From Nectonema munidae (lineage: Eukaryota; Nematomorpha; Nectonematoida; Nectonematidae): a stretch of DNA of 64,000 nucleotides. Positions 22,738-33,700 of this stretch are shown one piece after another. The stretch covers positions 682,001 through 746,000 of the forward strand of contig JAUIRK010001029.1 in NCBI GenBank assembly GCA_030549495.1, given 5' to 3'. The notes beneath the pieces are model-generated. The model ran no database searches. It was given only the letters and a program-made list of their open reading frames with translations, and was not told the DNA's origin. A program made the translations under genes and the position numbers. Each line of letters starts with the position of its first letter. Position 1 is the stretch's first letter.

Positions 22738-23260
22738 AAACTAACATAAATCAAAGTATACGAGAAAAGAAAATCATTGCGTTTTTTTGAATATTTCTGT
22801 CTACAAATAAAATTCTGACAGCTGTCATAAATAGATCAAGTACATTTTTAATAACTGAAACATTTTGTTTCGATATTATATTTTTATTATAATAATCAAC
22901 AAATTTTCTTAAAAAAAGTGATTTGATTATGTACAGTGTTACTTCGAATCGTGAATATCGAATTAGTCGAATCGAACATTATAAAAATATCTCTGCTCAA
23001 ATATAAGCAAATAGGGTATTCTTGCTTTTAAACTGAATAGATAGTCAAAATATTCATTCCAAAATAAGTATTGAAAAAAATTTCTTGACTTGAAAAAATT
23101 AAAGTTTTCAAATGTTACAAAATGTAGCAAACGTAGTGATAAAGATTAAGTGACTTTTGTTGAAAAAGTTCTTAGCGCGAGTCTAACAATATTCATTGAT
23201 ATAAAATTGTAACGATTGAAAACTATTTTAATTAAACTCTAAATGCAAATTAGACAGAAG

Positions 23261-23457
23261 CAGTGGTGTAGTCAAAAAAAAGTTGATAGAAGGGCACAAT
23301 TTTAAAACAAAAAACTTGCGCAACATTATTTATACATTCTTGACCCTTTCATTGGAGAAATTTCCAAAAACTGATATCGCATAAGATGCATGGGGCACCA
23401 TGCGGTACATAAGAGTGTGGGCACGGCCCCTCATGCCCCAACCTAGCTACGTCACTG
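23261..23457. mobile_element. 197-bp hAT-type MITE nested in the hAT element
   Basis: It begins CAGTGGTGTAGTC and ends CTACGTCACTG. The flanks GACAGAAG (23253-23260) and GAGAGAAG (23458-23465) agree in seven of eight bases. No coding potential. Confidence 0.7.
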
Positions 23458-23610
23458 GAGAGAAGAAAGCTGAATGAGATAGGAGAGCTTAACAAGAGAA
23501 GAGGGCTTGAATGAAATAAGAGAGCTTGAGTGAATGATTGAGTTTTAGCAGAGAAAGCGGAAGAGAAAAACAGAGGAGAGAGAAAGAGAAATAGAATCAC
23601 TGTGACAGAA
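23458..23610. repeat. Purine-rich GA tract with loose tandem structure
   Basis: About 150 bases are dominated by GAGAG and GAAAG words, with repeated phrases GAGAGCTT and GAATGA. The minus-strand frame here (23349-23600) is a compositional by-product. Confidence 0.6.
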
Positions 23611-23984
23611 GATGAGAAAATCTAGTGGATCATCAACATGTGTTTGCAAATACTACAGAGGAGACACTGTGATAAATATTGCTTACTTATTGTGTGCATA
23701 TTGAAGCAATGGATTATTATTATATAGCTCTCACGCATCGTCTGTAAAATATGTTCGATAGGAAAAATGCGATAGGAATTTCAGAGCAGCTTGGCATGAT
23801 GTTTGATTGATTCGAAAGTCTGCATTCCTTCTATGCGATCATCATACATGTTTTATAAACAAGCAGCAACTCTTACTTATATAAAATTATTGGGGGGCAA
23901 GGTCAATTTCGCCCCCCCCCCCCCTGAAAACACATGGGGGGGGGGGGCGGTCGCGCCCCCCGGATGTGCGCGCCTGCTTTCAAT

Positions 23985-24330
23985 TATATGAACCATCTTT
24001 GTGAGTCAAAGAATCACGTGATGAAACTTTTAACTGACTGGAAATGTTAGAGAATAAGCGATCTAATCAGCTTGCTACACGAAGAAGTTAAAAGAGAATA
24101 AGTTTTACTCAGATCAGCTGTGGTTAGACAAAGCGAATATTTTATGGATTATCTTTGAAATTTGAGAGAAAAAATGAGCCTCATAAAAGAAATTCTCAAA
24201 ATATCACCATTTCTTCAGATGAAATGTTGATTAAACCAAAAACGAACACCTGTGCCAAAAAACTACTAATTATACTTCATCTCAAATTTATATATTTATA
24301 CTAATTATACTTCATCTCATTATTCTGCAG
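23985..24330 (+). pseudogene. MULE transposase C-terminal part after the hAT insertion
   Basis: Directly after the second CTTTCAAT the plus strand reads MNHLCESKNHVMKLLTDW and then LISLLHEEVKRE-like and REKMSLIKEILKISPF-like stretches. The phrase NxCES-NHV-K is a landmark of the same transposase family as 20100-20710. It therefore belongs to the split element. Confidence 0.55.
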
Positions 24331-24359
24331 ATTCGATTGATCCAGTTAACAATAGTAAT

Positions 24360-25180
24360 ATTAAGAGCGAGGGATCCAATATTAAAAAAGTTGGGGGAGG
24401 AGGATAAAAACAATATTTAGAAATCGTATTTTGCCTAGAAATTTTTTGAAATTAATTGATATCTCTTTGCAATATATGCTACTCTTAAAATATTTCAGAT
24501 CATCAAATCTAATGTCAAAAAAAAAGATTTTATATGAGATGGGGGCAAACCTCACTTGCTTAAAAAAAAGAGAGTTCTACTGTCAAAAACATGTTTTTTA
24601 ATTAATTTAACAATATAGTTAACAAGCCTGAAACATTAGTCGACAATTTAAAAAAATTGATGATAAAATCGTAATTTAATGAAAAAAATATCAAATTTTA
24701 AAATTTTTAAGTAAAATATAAGTAAATTGCACATCTTTATTTCAAAACTTTTAATGTTAATAGCAAGTTAATTTATACAGAAAATGATTTTCAAATTTCG
24801 CGTTCAACATGTTTTATCTTCTTGAGTTTAATCCTAAATAAAACAAGAAATATAAATATTGCATATAATACTTAATAACTAATAAATATGTTTCAAGCAA
24901 ATTGAACAGTTATCGTAACTCTAGAAAAATTTAGAATTATGTGACAATTTTTTTGTGTTGCATATGAAAATATAAAACATGGCATCATTTGAAGAATTAT
25001 AAAAATCAATTAAGAAATTATATATTATCATTCATAGATGAACGATAGAAATCTAATATAAATTATTTTAACGAGTATTTTTCAAAAAGAAAAAAAAAAT
25101 TACCAAAAAATAAGGGAAAAAGAAAAAAGAGTCTTAGACATAAAAATGTATTGAAAAACTATAAAAATTCTATGGAGGAA
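24360..25180. other. Intergenic, no gene recognised
   Basis: AT-rich sequence with no coding frame or clear repeat end. Confidence 0.45.
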
Positions 25181-25189
25181 CAAAATTTT

Positions 25190-25430
25190 AGTACACCATT
25201 TTGATTGTGGATTTAAAAATGGTGGAGGGGGATTTTGGTTGGTTGGAGATATCAAAGCACTTTCAGCCGTAAGGCTATATGCTCGCATTATGCTTAATAT
25301 CGTTTATCACAGTTTTTGTGAATTTGTTTTTAGAGTTGCGAGCGTTTGGAATTGAACCCCTTACCTTCAACTGTTAAGCTGAGAGGTACATTTTTGTCGG
25401 CCATTTTGGTGTACATTTTATACTTACCCC
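25190..25430 (-). repeat. tRNA-like SINE block with flanking GTACACC motifs
   Basis: On the minus strand a box A-like TCTCAGCTTAACAGTTG (about 25368-25384) is followed by a box B-like GGTTCAATTCC (25348-25358). The block is bordered by GTACACCAAAATGGCCGAC (25414-25396) and ATTTTTAAATCCACAATC (25220-25203). The same two strings lie only 26 bases apart at 16769-16831. The extra tRNA-like part may thus have been inserted, or lost in the other copy. Confidence 0.5.
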
Positions 25431-25621
25431 TTCTATTTCGGTTAACAATTCAAACTTAAAATATTAAATCTATTAGTAAGATCAATTGAATTATCAAAGT
25501 TTTACAAGTTTGTATATACTGAAGGCATTTCATCATACATGTATAGATTATTATAAAAATGTGTTTCCGTTAAATCATTATTAATATTCTTAAAAAGGCC
25601 TTCGTTTAAATAGTTCATAGG

Positions 25622-26634
25622 TTATATATTAGAATATTCAAAATTTGCAGTACATGATTTAACATATTCTAAATTAGAAACTTTACACTGGCATTCATAG
25701 CTAGACGCACTATGGTTTATATTTATTAATTTTTCCGTAATACAATTACTACATTTAAACAAATCTGTATTATTAGACTTATCACATTCAAGATATTTGT
25801 CATTTTCTCCACAAAATTTACAGGAAAACTTTGTCGATTTGCAGTTTTTCGTTGTGTGTCCGAACTTACAGCAGGAAGAACACTGCTTGGTAGAAATCAC
25901 GATTTAATTTGTTCAAATTCCTTATTTTTGGATCCAATGAGATAACAAAATATTTATTGCCTTTAATATTGATCTTAGAAAAAATAATTCTAAAACTATA
26001 TGTATTAGTAACATATGGGCCCAGAAACTCATTTTTTTTCACAAATATGAGAAATCAAATATCTTCACTCATTTCAGAATTTAAATTAGTGATTATAATT
26101 TTTGGATAGAAAACAGGATTTCGACTAGAAGTAATAGATTTAGTTACGGCAGATTTATCTAGAATCGTTTTAGCGTCAAGCATAGATCTTTCGTCAGGGA
26201 AAACAAAGATCAAGCTATTATTATTACTTACCATTTTGCTAACATTTATTTTAGACAAAACTTCACTTGATGTTGTTTTAAAATTTTCTGCCTCCTTATC
26301 ATCATTAAACGTAAGTTTGAGAAATCGTGGATTTTTCACAACACTAGAGTACAATGTAATATTTTTCATCATTTACTTTATTAGTAATAGAGCGATTTTT
26401 GATGATAGTTGAACTGTTTTCACAATAATCACAACTTTTTTTTGAATTCAGATGTTTAAAATTATTAACAGTCTCTTTTATCCCTTTAATATCTTTTTCT
26501 AAATCAGAATAATTTTTCAAAACAGTATTATTTTTTTCTAAGTTTTCATAGAAAGAAATTAATTTTGTTTTAATCTCCTTTTTAGTCAACGTATCTATTT
26601 TTTCTATTATCTCTTTGAGAGATTCAAGAGACAT
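25622..26634 (-). pseudogene. LINE ORF1 (gag-like, RNA-binding), fragmentary
   Basis: Three overlapping or adjacent frames follow each other. The first (26634-26344) is a coiled-coil-like N-terminus (LKEIIEKIDTLTKKEI). The second (26372-26055) looks like an RRM-type domain (RFLKLTFNDDKEAENF, LIFVFPDERSMLDAKTIL). The third (25900-25622) carries a CCHC zinc knuckle CSSCCKFGHTTKNC and further CxxC pairs (CKFCGEND). This order is typical of ORF1 from Jockey/CR1-like non-LTR retrotransposons, which coats the element RNA. The frame changes mean that it is not functional. A low-complexity purine-rich leader lies at 26635-26700. Confidence 0.7.
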
Positions 26635-26700
26635 AGAAAAAATAAAAAAAATAAAGAAGAGAAAAAAACAACAAAGAAAAATATATATAAAGAATAAAAG

Positions 26701-28735
26701 AAATGATACTAAATTCTTTGATGACTTTTGATAAAGGAAGAAGAAGAGGATTCAGTCTAACTTTTTTCGTTCAAAACTGCATATAAATATAAAATTATTA
26801 TTTATTTTTTTTGATATTGATTGTCATTAGAGGGTTCTTCAAATATCATTACAATGGTATCAAAAGATGCAGCTAGCGATTTTAGGAAAAGTCTCGAAAT
26901 TTAAAAGGTAATGTGGACCCAATTTTCTACAATAACGAGTACAATAACTTTTTAAGTTGAGAGGGGCATTTTCCGCCCTCATAACTAATAGAACTTATCA
27001 ACTTGTTCATTTTCTTCAATCTTACTAACCTACAAATCCTTTTCCTTCAAACTCACTTATTCCCAAACCTTTTCACAAGCATAGGGTTAGGAAATTGCTT
27101 TAAATATTCTTGACTAAGCTACCTACCAATTTAGTTTGTTATTTATTTTATTAGTTATATATTTAGTTACTTATTTAACTATTTTAGTTTTCTCAATAAA
27201 GTTTTCTTGATATTGAATTCCTATTAAAATTTTTGAGATAATATTATTTAATAAAATAAATTGTAGTCGGGAGAGAATTCGCGCTTAAACCCGAATAGTG
27301 TCATTTGTCTACTGCCAACCCCCTTATCCCTCATTTTATCAAAACTTTCCAAATTGACTTGGTGTTATAATTTCCGACGGCACTCCTGATTTAAACCTTA
27401 AAATTTTAGAAGACCAAATAGTATCAATTGCCATTAGCTAAATAAAGCCATCGAAAATCAATGTACTTTTCATAGACTGTTATTATAGCTATTATCATCA
27501 CTGAATGTGGATTATGGCCATGCTAAGTCATCAAAGTTTTTAATACAACATCATATCCACCATCTTAAAATCCAATTTAAAAAATAAAAATACTATCAAT
27601 AAATATTTATGTTAATATTCCTGCATATATTTATAATAATAATACTACTACATAACAAATTTAATTATACTATCAATAAATACCTGCCTTAATATTCCTG
27701 AATATGAATTTAAAAATTCCCAATTTACGTAGGCAATATTTTACAACTAATTAACTATACTCTTCTAATATATCGTATATTTCTAAGTTTATTTTACCAC
27801 ACTAATATGCCAATAAATTATCTACAAGATCTAATATAAAATACATTCGATATTATAGCTCACTTGCCATTTCACACATGATTCCAAGAAAGCAATCAGG
27901 CTTACACTACGTATACTTTTTAAATAGAAAGAAGAAATTTTATTGATAATATGAAATTGGAATATAGGCATAAAACTATAATATCAATGAATAATAAATT
28001 TGCAGGCTTTACAATAGAGGCGAAAAAGGAGGTCTTTAGGCTTCATTGAGAATTCGACTGATCCATCACTAAAGCCGGAGACAAGTAAATCGGAAGAGAT
28101 AACAAAAAAACTTTTTAAATAGTTTTGTAATATTATTTTAGACTATCAAGATCATGTAAGATTTGAAAATAAAATCTCTAAAACAATAACTATTTTAATA
28201 AATTAAAAATTAATATTTATTTTACTTTACCTTTCAATCCGTTTTTTTCAAATTATCACTTTTAAAAAATGTAAATTTTTGTTCATACATTTGGGATTTT
28301 TAATATTGAATAATAAATGCTTATTATTGATGACTTATTTAATTAATTCCCTTTCCCCTCTTTGGCCGTATTTCTGTATTATAATATTGTAAAGAGCCAT
28401 ATTATATTTTGAAAGAAAATATAAAATTGGACTAGCTTTTTGTATATGCTAGAGCTAGATAATAAGAAAAAAACAAAATGTAAAATTTTTAGAATTTTAA
28501 ATAATAAACACAAATTAATTTTATTAATTAATACAAAGTTCTTAATTTTTTAGATAACTTAATTACGCGTAAATTGTGTAGCAGTTTCTATTGGTTTTCC
28601 TAGATTTTAATTAAATTTTTCTTTCAATTATGTAATTTGTTAAAATGTTTAACTAAAGTTTGAATTGTGTTTGGATTTTACTAAAAATACAAAAAATTTA
28701 GTTCTGTTGGTATAATTTTCAAAATCTTTAAAAGT
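26701..28735. other. Intergenic, no gene recognised
   Basis: AT-rich non-coding sequence. A short local duplication is visible around 27592-27705, where ACTATCAATAAATA followed by TTAATATTCCTG occurs twice. No gene signal. Confidence 0.45.
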
Positions 28736-28743
28736 GTCATGAA

Positions 28744-30567
28744 TAGAGGTTCTGTTTTCCCGGAAAATTTGGATTGCCGGGAATAAAAAAAAATTTTCCT
28801 GGAAGGTCAAAGTTTTTAGAATTTAGTTTTTTATTTAAAAAAAAGTAATTTCTATTATATGCTTTTAAATGAAAATTCATGATATTTATTTATAAAATTG
28901 AAAAATTAAGTTTTGATACCCAAAAAAGACAAAAATTTATTGAAACATTGAAAATAATTAAAGTGACTTTTTATGTAAAAAAAAACTTTTCAAAAAAACT
29001 AAGGCATTTAATCCTTCATTCTTAATGCTTTGCCTTTTTTTTGAAAGAAAATCATTCACTAGAGAAAAATTTCTTTCACATTCGCAGGAAGAAGGCTTGA
29101 TTGAATCTAATGCGGATTTCAGAAGAACTAGGGCTTCTGGTAAGCCATAGCCTTTTTTGAACGTTAAATCATGAAGATTTTCCTCTATTGAAATATGATT
29201 CTCGTTTTTATTACACTTCATAAAAGCTTTAATTTCTCTGTTCATGCTTTCAGTAAGAGAACATTTATTTTTGTCATCAGTTTTAGCAGTGATGTAGTTT
29301 AGATCGCAACTTTTTTCTTCAGAATCAGTATTTGAAAAGTAATTTGGATATAAACTTTTATATCAGCGCCAAATTGAACGATTTCTTCAAAAGTTGAGTA
29401 TTTTAACAAAGAATCTTGGGGATTCGTGTAACTTTCGTTTTGTAGAAAACGTAAAAGTGATACAAGTTTTTTGTTTCTTCGATCTTCAATTCTGATAAAT
29501 AATTTTTCTTTAATTATACGAGAAAACTGAGTTTCGTTGCTACTTAAAGTTTTAAACAAAAAATTGACTATTGCTTCACTCTCCATTATATTACATTTAC
29601 TTTCACTCAATTTTGTTATAGCTACTTGAACTGGTTTTAAGCTTTTAACAACATCCTCAAGAACGTCAAATTTGATTTCCGAAAAAAGATCTATCTTTTC
29701 ATTGAGGTCAATCAGCGTTTTAAAAATAGAGTTTTTCAGAAAAATAAATCGTTCCGACATAGTTACTAAGCTGTTCCATCTTGTTTTTACGTGTAAACTG
29801 AGCTTAAATTCACGACCATGATCTGATATTACATGTTTCTGAAGAGCGGAATTTTTTACCGGAGATTTTCTAAACATTTTAATTAGTGTAATAATGTTTC
29901 GTAAAGATTCAATACAACAAAAATATTCTTTACTGGATTCTTCCTCGGTATCATCTTCTTCAGATTCACTGTCTCTTTCTACATGATAATATGCAAAATT
30001 ATATCGATAATCTTTTTCTGACATATATACGACATCCACAATAGCTAAATGAATTGCGTGAATAAAGCACAGTTGATGTATCATAAAGTTTTTCCCAAGT
30101 TTTTTCATTACACTGGCTCCATCACTTGTAATACTCACGATATCATTGTTAATATTTAAGTTAAATTCTTGAAGCTTTTCTTCAATCAATACAAAAAGGT
30201 CACTGGCAGAATACGGTCCTTGCAAGAAAATGAAATTTTATTTCGTTTGTAATTAATTAATTTGTTATAATTTTCTATAATTCAAAATTTCATACTATTT
30301 AAATTTTTTATATACTTTTTGTATAAATATACATTTAGAAATTAGAACTGAATATAGTCTAAATTTATCGTATATAATAGGAATTTCAAAACAATAATTA
30401 AAAATGTTTAAAAGTTTTTGAGATTCATTTTTTTTAAAGAGTGGTTTTTAGCTTAATTTTAAAAAAGTACCGGGATATCGTGATAATTTTCCCGGGAAAC
30501 GGGATTGTAAAATTTGATTGAAAGCCCGGGAAACGGGATACGGAATTTACCCGGTACAGAAGCTCTA
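28744..30567 (-). mobile_element. hAT DNA transposon with transposase remnant
   Basis: It is flanked by an exact 8-bp duplication GTCATGAA (28736-28743 and 30568-30575). The ends TAGAGGTTCTGTTTTCCCGG and, on the minus strand, TAGAGCTTCTGTACCGGG form inverted repeats. Subterminal CCCGGGAAACGGGAT-like words occur at least twice near 30500-30540. At 1.8 kb it is shorter than full hAT elements, and it lacks an N-terminal zinc finger region. Confidence 0.9.
28958..30225 (-). pseudogene. hAT transposase, partial
   Basis: The frame at 30225-29299 contains SITSDGASVM (the conserved aspartate of the second catalytic block), HQLCFIHAIHLAI (C-x2-H block) and KTRWNSLV, all hAT landmarks, together with an acidic insertion (ESEEDDTEEE). 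The frame at 29245-28958 carries the dimerisation motif SSCECERNFSLVNDFLS. The N-terminal BED finger and first catalytic aspartate are absent upstream of MQGPYSASDLF, either deleted or on an unseen exon. The two frames are separated by a small gap, so this copy is probably inactive. Confidence 0.85.
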
Positions 30568-30575
30568 GTCATGAA

Positions 30576-32940
30576 CTAAACACTTTTGCAATATCTATCT
30601 CTTATTTTTAGCAAATTTTTTGATAGCATGCATGTTTTATTAAGGAATATTAAACGGCTCTCAATTGCATTAGCTTATTTTATGTAGCATATTTTTTAGT
30701 TAGCTGATCACAATGGCTTCCTTGAGTTGAGCCAGAATAAAGCCTAGCATACTTCGATGGTAAATTTTAATTACAATTTTATTGCTCATCAGTGAGATTA
30801 ATTCCTCAATAACTGTCAACGATAATTACGATGAATTGTAAACACTCATGTTTAATTCGCAATTTTTTTACCAGAATTAATTGACTAAAAACGGCTGTGC
30901 ATATTATCTACGTAAACAGAATTTAACCCAAAAAAAACTAATTTTATTAGCTTATTGTTTCTAAAGTTATGAGGTGGATTATGCACATATGCTAAGTATG
31001 TTCGTGAAAATAATAGCTTATAATAGGGAATCTACTATTCATATTAGCTAATTAAACACGAGTATTACGGTATGTCCTTCACCTTTTTTTTAAATTTAAT
31101 TAACATGAATAGGCAAAATATAATATATTTAGCTAGATGTTAAAGAATAAATTGAAAATTACCATTTTCATCTGAGCGAATATTTTTTTCACAAAAACAT
31201 GATCTCTATGCACAATAAAATGTATGGCACACAAGTGATTTCGAATATTTAACTTCATCATTAAAATGTTTCTCTAGCATACGAAATGATTCCTCTACAC
31301 ATTGCAAAGGGTTTTGATCACAGCAAACACAAAAACACCACAAAGTACGATAAGATAGTAAAAATTATGACTTGAAAATTGCTCACTAGTAGACCAGTTT
31401 GTTTAACACTTGCAATAGAGTCGATTGGTATCCCTTTCTAAAGACAGACTAATGGAAAAAATTATTTACAATCTTATTTCATTTATAGATGGCGTTAACT
31501 TTATAAAAATTTAGATTTTCATCAATTTTATGAAGGAAATGTATAAAAAAATAAAATTTTGAAGAAATTTTAGAAAATCAAAATAAAACATTTTCATTGT
31601 TTTGTTTTATAAATTACTAAACTGTAAAAATACTTGATTAAAAAAATATGAATGTCCATATCACAAAAAATCCAGCCGGTTTTTATGGGTTTTTACCTCT
31701 GAAAAATTCGAAGGTTTTTATGGGAAGGTTGTGCTCTTGCGATTTGATTTTAAATTTATAAGTAATCAAGTTAACACTATATAAGGTTGTTCCCAAATTG
31801 GGAGCTTTAGTGTTAGGATTATATATATCCCCAAGCTACATTTATAGATTTGAAATATATTTTCTTGTAAACTATTTTATATCAAGTTATAGTTTTATGG
31901 AGTAGAAGAGACCGTTCTCGCATTTTAGTGGGACCGAAAATCCATGTAGATCCTGGACTGTGTATCCCAGGCGTGATCAAGATATCCATAGGATGGTTGC
32001 GAACGTCATACACAATTTTTAATTAAATTTATAATCACAAAAAAATTTTGTTAAATGCACAATAGTTTGGAAAAAATTTCATGCTAATTTTTGATTAGAT
32101 TTCCTTTCTTATTTCCCGAAAAATTCAATATCCCATCCTCAGTTTTAACTGACACAGACGATTTCTTGATTTTAAAGTACTTTTATATCAAATTACTTTA
32201 TCTTGTCTATCCCGTGTCCGGGCTGGATTGGGCTTAAAAATTCTTGGGTCTCTGCTAAAAATAGTTAAAAGGGCAGCCAATATCAACTTCCCATGAAGGC
32301 GATTTTGTGTATAAATCTGTATCTGTCTAATTATATCTATCAGTATGTGTGTGAATGTATTAGTCTCTTATCTCTAACAATGTGTGTTCCAGTTCTTATC
32401 CTAAATATCAGCAATGGAATTTTGCATCTGCGATGGCTGGATTGCACACTCGATTGGCGATATATGTGGCCTTTTGCATCGGCTTTAAGAAAAGAAATTT
32501 GAAGATTTTTTAAACTCACATAATTGACATTTCTAAATTCTACTTGCAATTTTTAATACGCGAAATTTCGTACTATTTGTATGTAGCGTGGATAAAAGTT
32601 TAAATACATATTATCATCAGTCACAGTTTCGTTTATGCGAAAACCATATTTGTATTGTACGTATCAGCAAATTGGGTTCTACTCTAAAAAGCGAGGGACG
32701 ACCTTAAGCTCAGTATTTTTCGGCGCTGGCTCTTTTAAAAGGTGATTTTTTGACGTTAGAAGGTCAAAAAGCTTCGTGAAAACACTGTTGTGTTCTCCAG
32801 ATTTGATTATAATGTTTAAAATACTCGATTTTTTTGAATGCTTTATAATTTTTCAAAGGTTGTAAGAAACTATAGTGATTAATGTTTGAACAGTGTCTGA
32901 ATTTTGATGTATTTCTTATTTCCGCTAATCTATAATTGCA
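30576..32940. other. Intergenic, no gene recognised
   Basis: AT-rich sequence with two items of note. One is the 17-base motif TTTATAGATGGCGTTAA at 31482-31498. The other is a dispersed repeat at 31660-31870. The small frames at 32293-32549 overlap on both strands and have no recognisable content. Confidence 0.45.
31660..31870 (+). repeat. Dispersed repeat, copy 1
   Basis: CCGGTTTTTATGGG, then a GTGCTCTTGCGA-like phrase, then AATTGGGAGCTTTAGTGTTA and CCCCAAGCTACAT follow the same order as GTCGGTTTTTATC, GTGTTCTGGCGA, AATTGGGAGCGTTTTTGTTA and TCTAAGCCCTAT at 43480-43650. The family is unknown and diverged. Confidence 0.45.
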
Positions 32941-32944
32941 CAAA

Positions 32945-33025
32945 TGATGGGGAATGTAAGGATGTGGAGTCGAACCAGGACAACTGGATCAAGACCACAC
33001 GCTTTACTGCTAAGACATCTGCTGA
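32945..33025 (-). repeat. tRNA-like sequence (SINE head?)
   Basis: On the minus strand TGTCTTAGCAGTAAAGCG resembles box A and GGTTCGACTCC (32976-32966) is a perfect box B, about 30 bases apart. The flanking bases do not form a good acceptor stem, so a SINE fragment or tRNA pseudogene is more likely than a tRNA gene. Confidence 0.45.
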
Positions 33026-33029
33026 AGAA

Positions 33030-33700
33030 AATTTAAACAACTTTTAAATTTTTGTTCAAAGATTAAACAAAGAAAACAATAATTTTATAACTAATAGAAA
33101 AAATTAAGAGCTCTGCCAATTGATGTTCTCTTCCAAGTCCAGCTCGGAATGCTAAGTCAAGGATCTACCTGGACTTTCTATTCCACTAAAACCCTAAGAA
33201 CAGCCTCTTGTACTGCATAATTATACCTTGATATAAATTAGCTTACAAGAATATATGTTTCAAATATATGAATACAGCTAAGTGATATTCGGTTCAACAT
33301 CCCAACTCCTACAGAGACCAGATTTCCGACTATGCCTAGCCTTACTACTTTTTTGGAACTTATATCTTGTGTCAATCTTAAATTTAGGTTCGCAGCTCTG
33401 GTACACAGAAAATCAGAACTAAAGAACAGAACGCTTAATTCCCTTTTTCTTGAGGGCTGTATGGATAGAAACCTAGGGTTATTTTTTGTTTTTTTAGCAT
33501 AGACCCACAAGAACGCTTCAGCATGGGATTGTGTGAGCTCCCAAGCATGGAATAATTGTGGACAATGCTTGTGTGTGCTAAGTTTTTCATTTAATTTCTC
33601 TAACCTTATATGTAACCAAGAAAAGGAGGTCCGGCTATGAGCAATGGTGAAAGAGTTAACATAAATGTTCCTAAAAAGTGTATACACTAGCTCGTCTATT
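33030..33700 (-). other. Possible 3' part of a LINE; unassigned frame
   Basis: An open minus-strand frame of 149 codons (33687-33238) begins MYTLFRNIYVN and contains RLEKLNEKLSTHKHCPQLF. I do not recognise it. It lies just downstream, in the same orientation, of LINE reverse-transcriptase sequence at 33700-34638, so it may be the distal part of that LINE rather than a host gene. Confidence 0.3.

Larger units (their letters stand above)
20719..23976. mobile_element. hAT-type element, 3.26 kb, non-autonomous
   Basis: It begins CAGGGGCGCACATCC and ends GGATGTGCGCGCCTG, inverted repeats matching at nearly every base. It is flanked by an exact 8-bp duplication CTTTCAAT (20711-20718 and 23977-23984). 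This length and the CAG/CTG ends are the hAT signature. No transposase was recognised inside; the interior holds at least three smaller insertions and a SINE-like block. Runs of G and C near both ends (about 20743 and 23918-23960) are part of the terminal structure. A relative lies at 58263-61741. Confidence 0.9.
19050..24350 (+). mobile_element. Mutator-like (MULE) element with PHD-like and OTU parts, interrupted
   Basis: Coding traces occur in the order PHD-like finger, OTU domain, MULE-type catalytic core and C-terminal part, at 19050-20710 and again at 23985-24330. Between them sits a hAT element flanked by an exact 8-bp duplication (CTTTCAAT). Joining the flanks at the duplication continues one protein family, which shows that this element is older than the hAT insertion. 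Terminal repeats were not found, so the limits are those of the recognisable coding parts. Confidence 0.6.

Noticed and set aside
32945-33025. True tRNA gene on the minus strand
   Set aside because: Boxes A and B are present, but acceptor-stem pairing is poor; a SINE fragment or pseudogene is more likely.
33238-33687. 149-codon minus-strand frame as a host gene
   Set aside because: No recognisable domain, and it sits directly downstream of decayed LINE reverse transcriptase in the same orientation. It is reported only as possible LINE tail.
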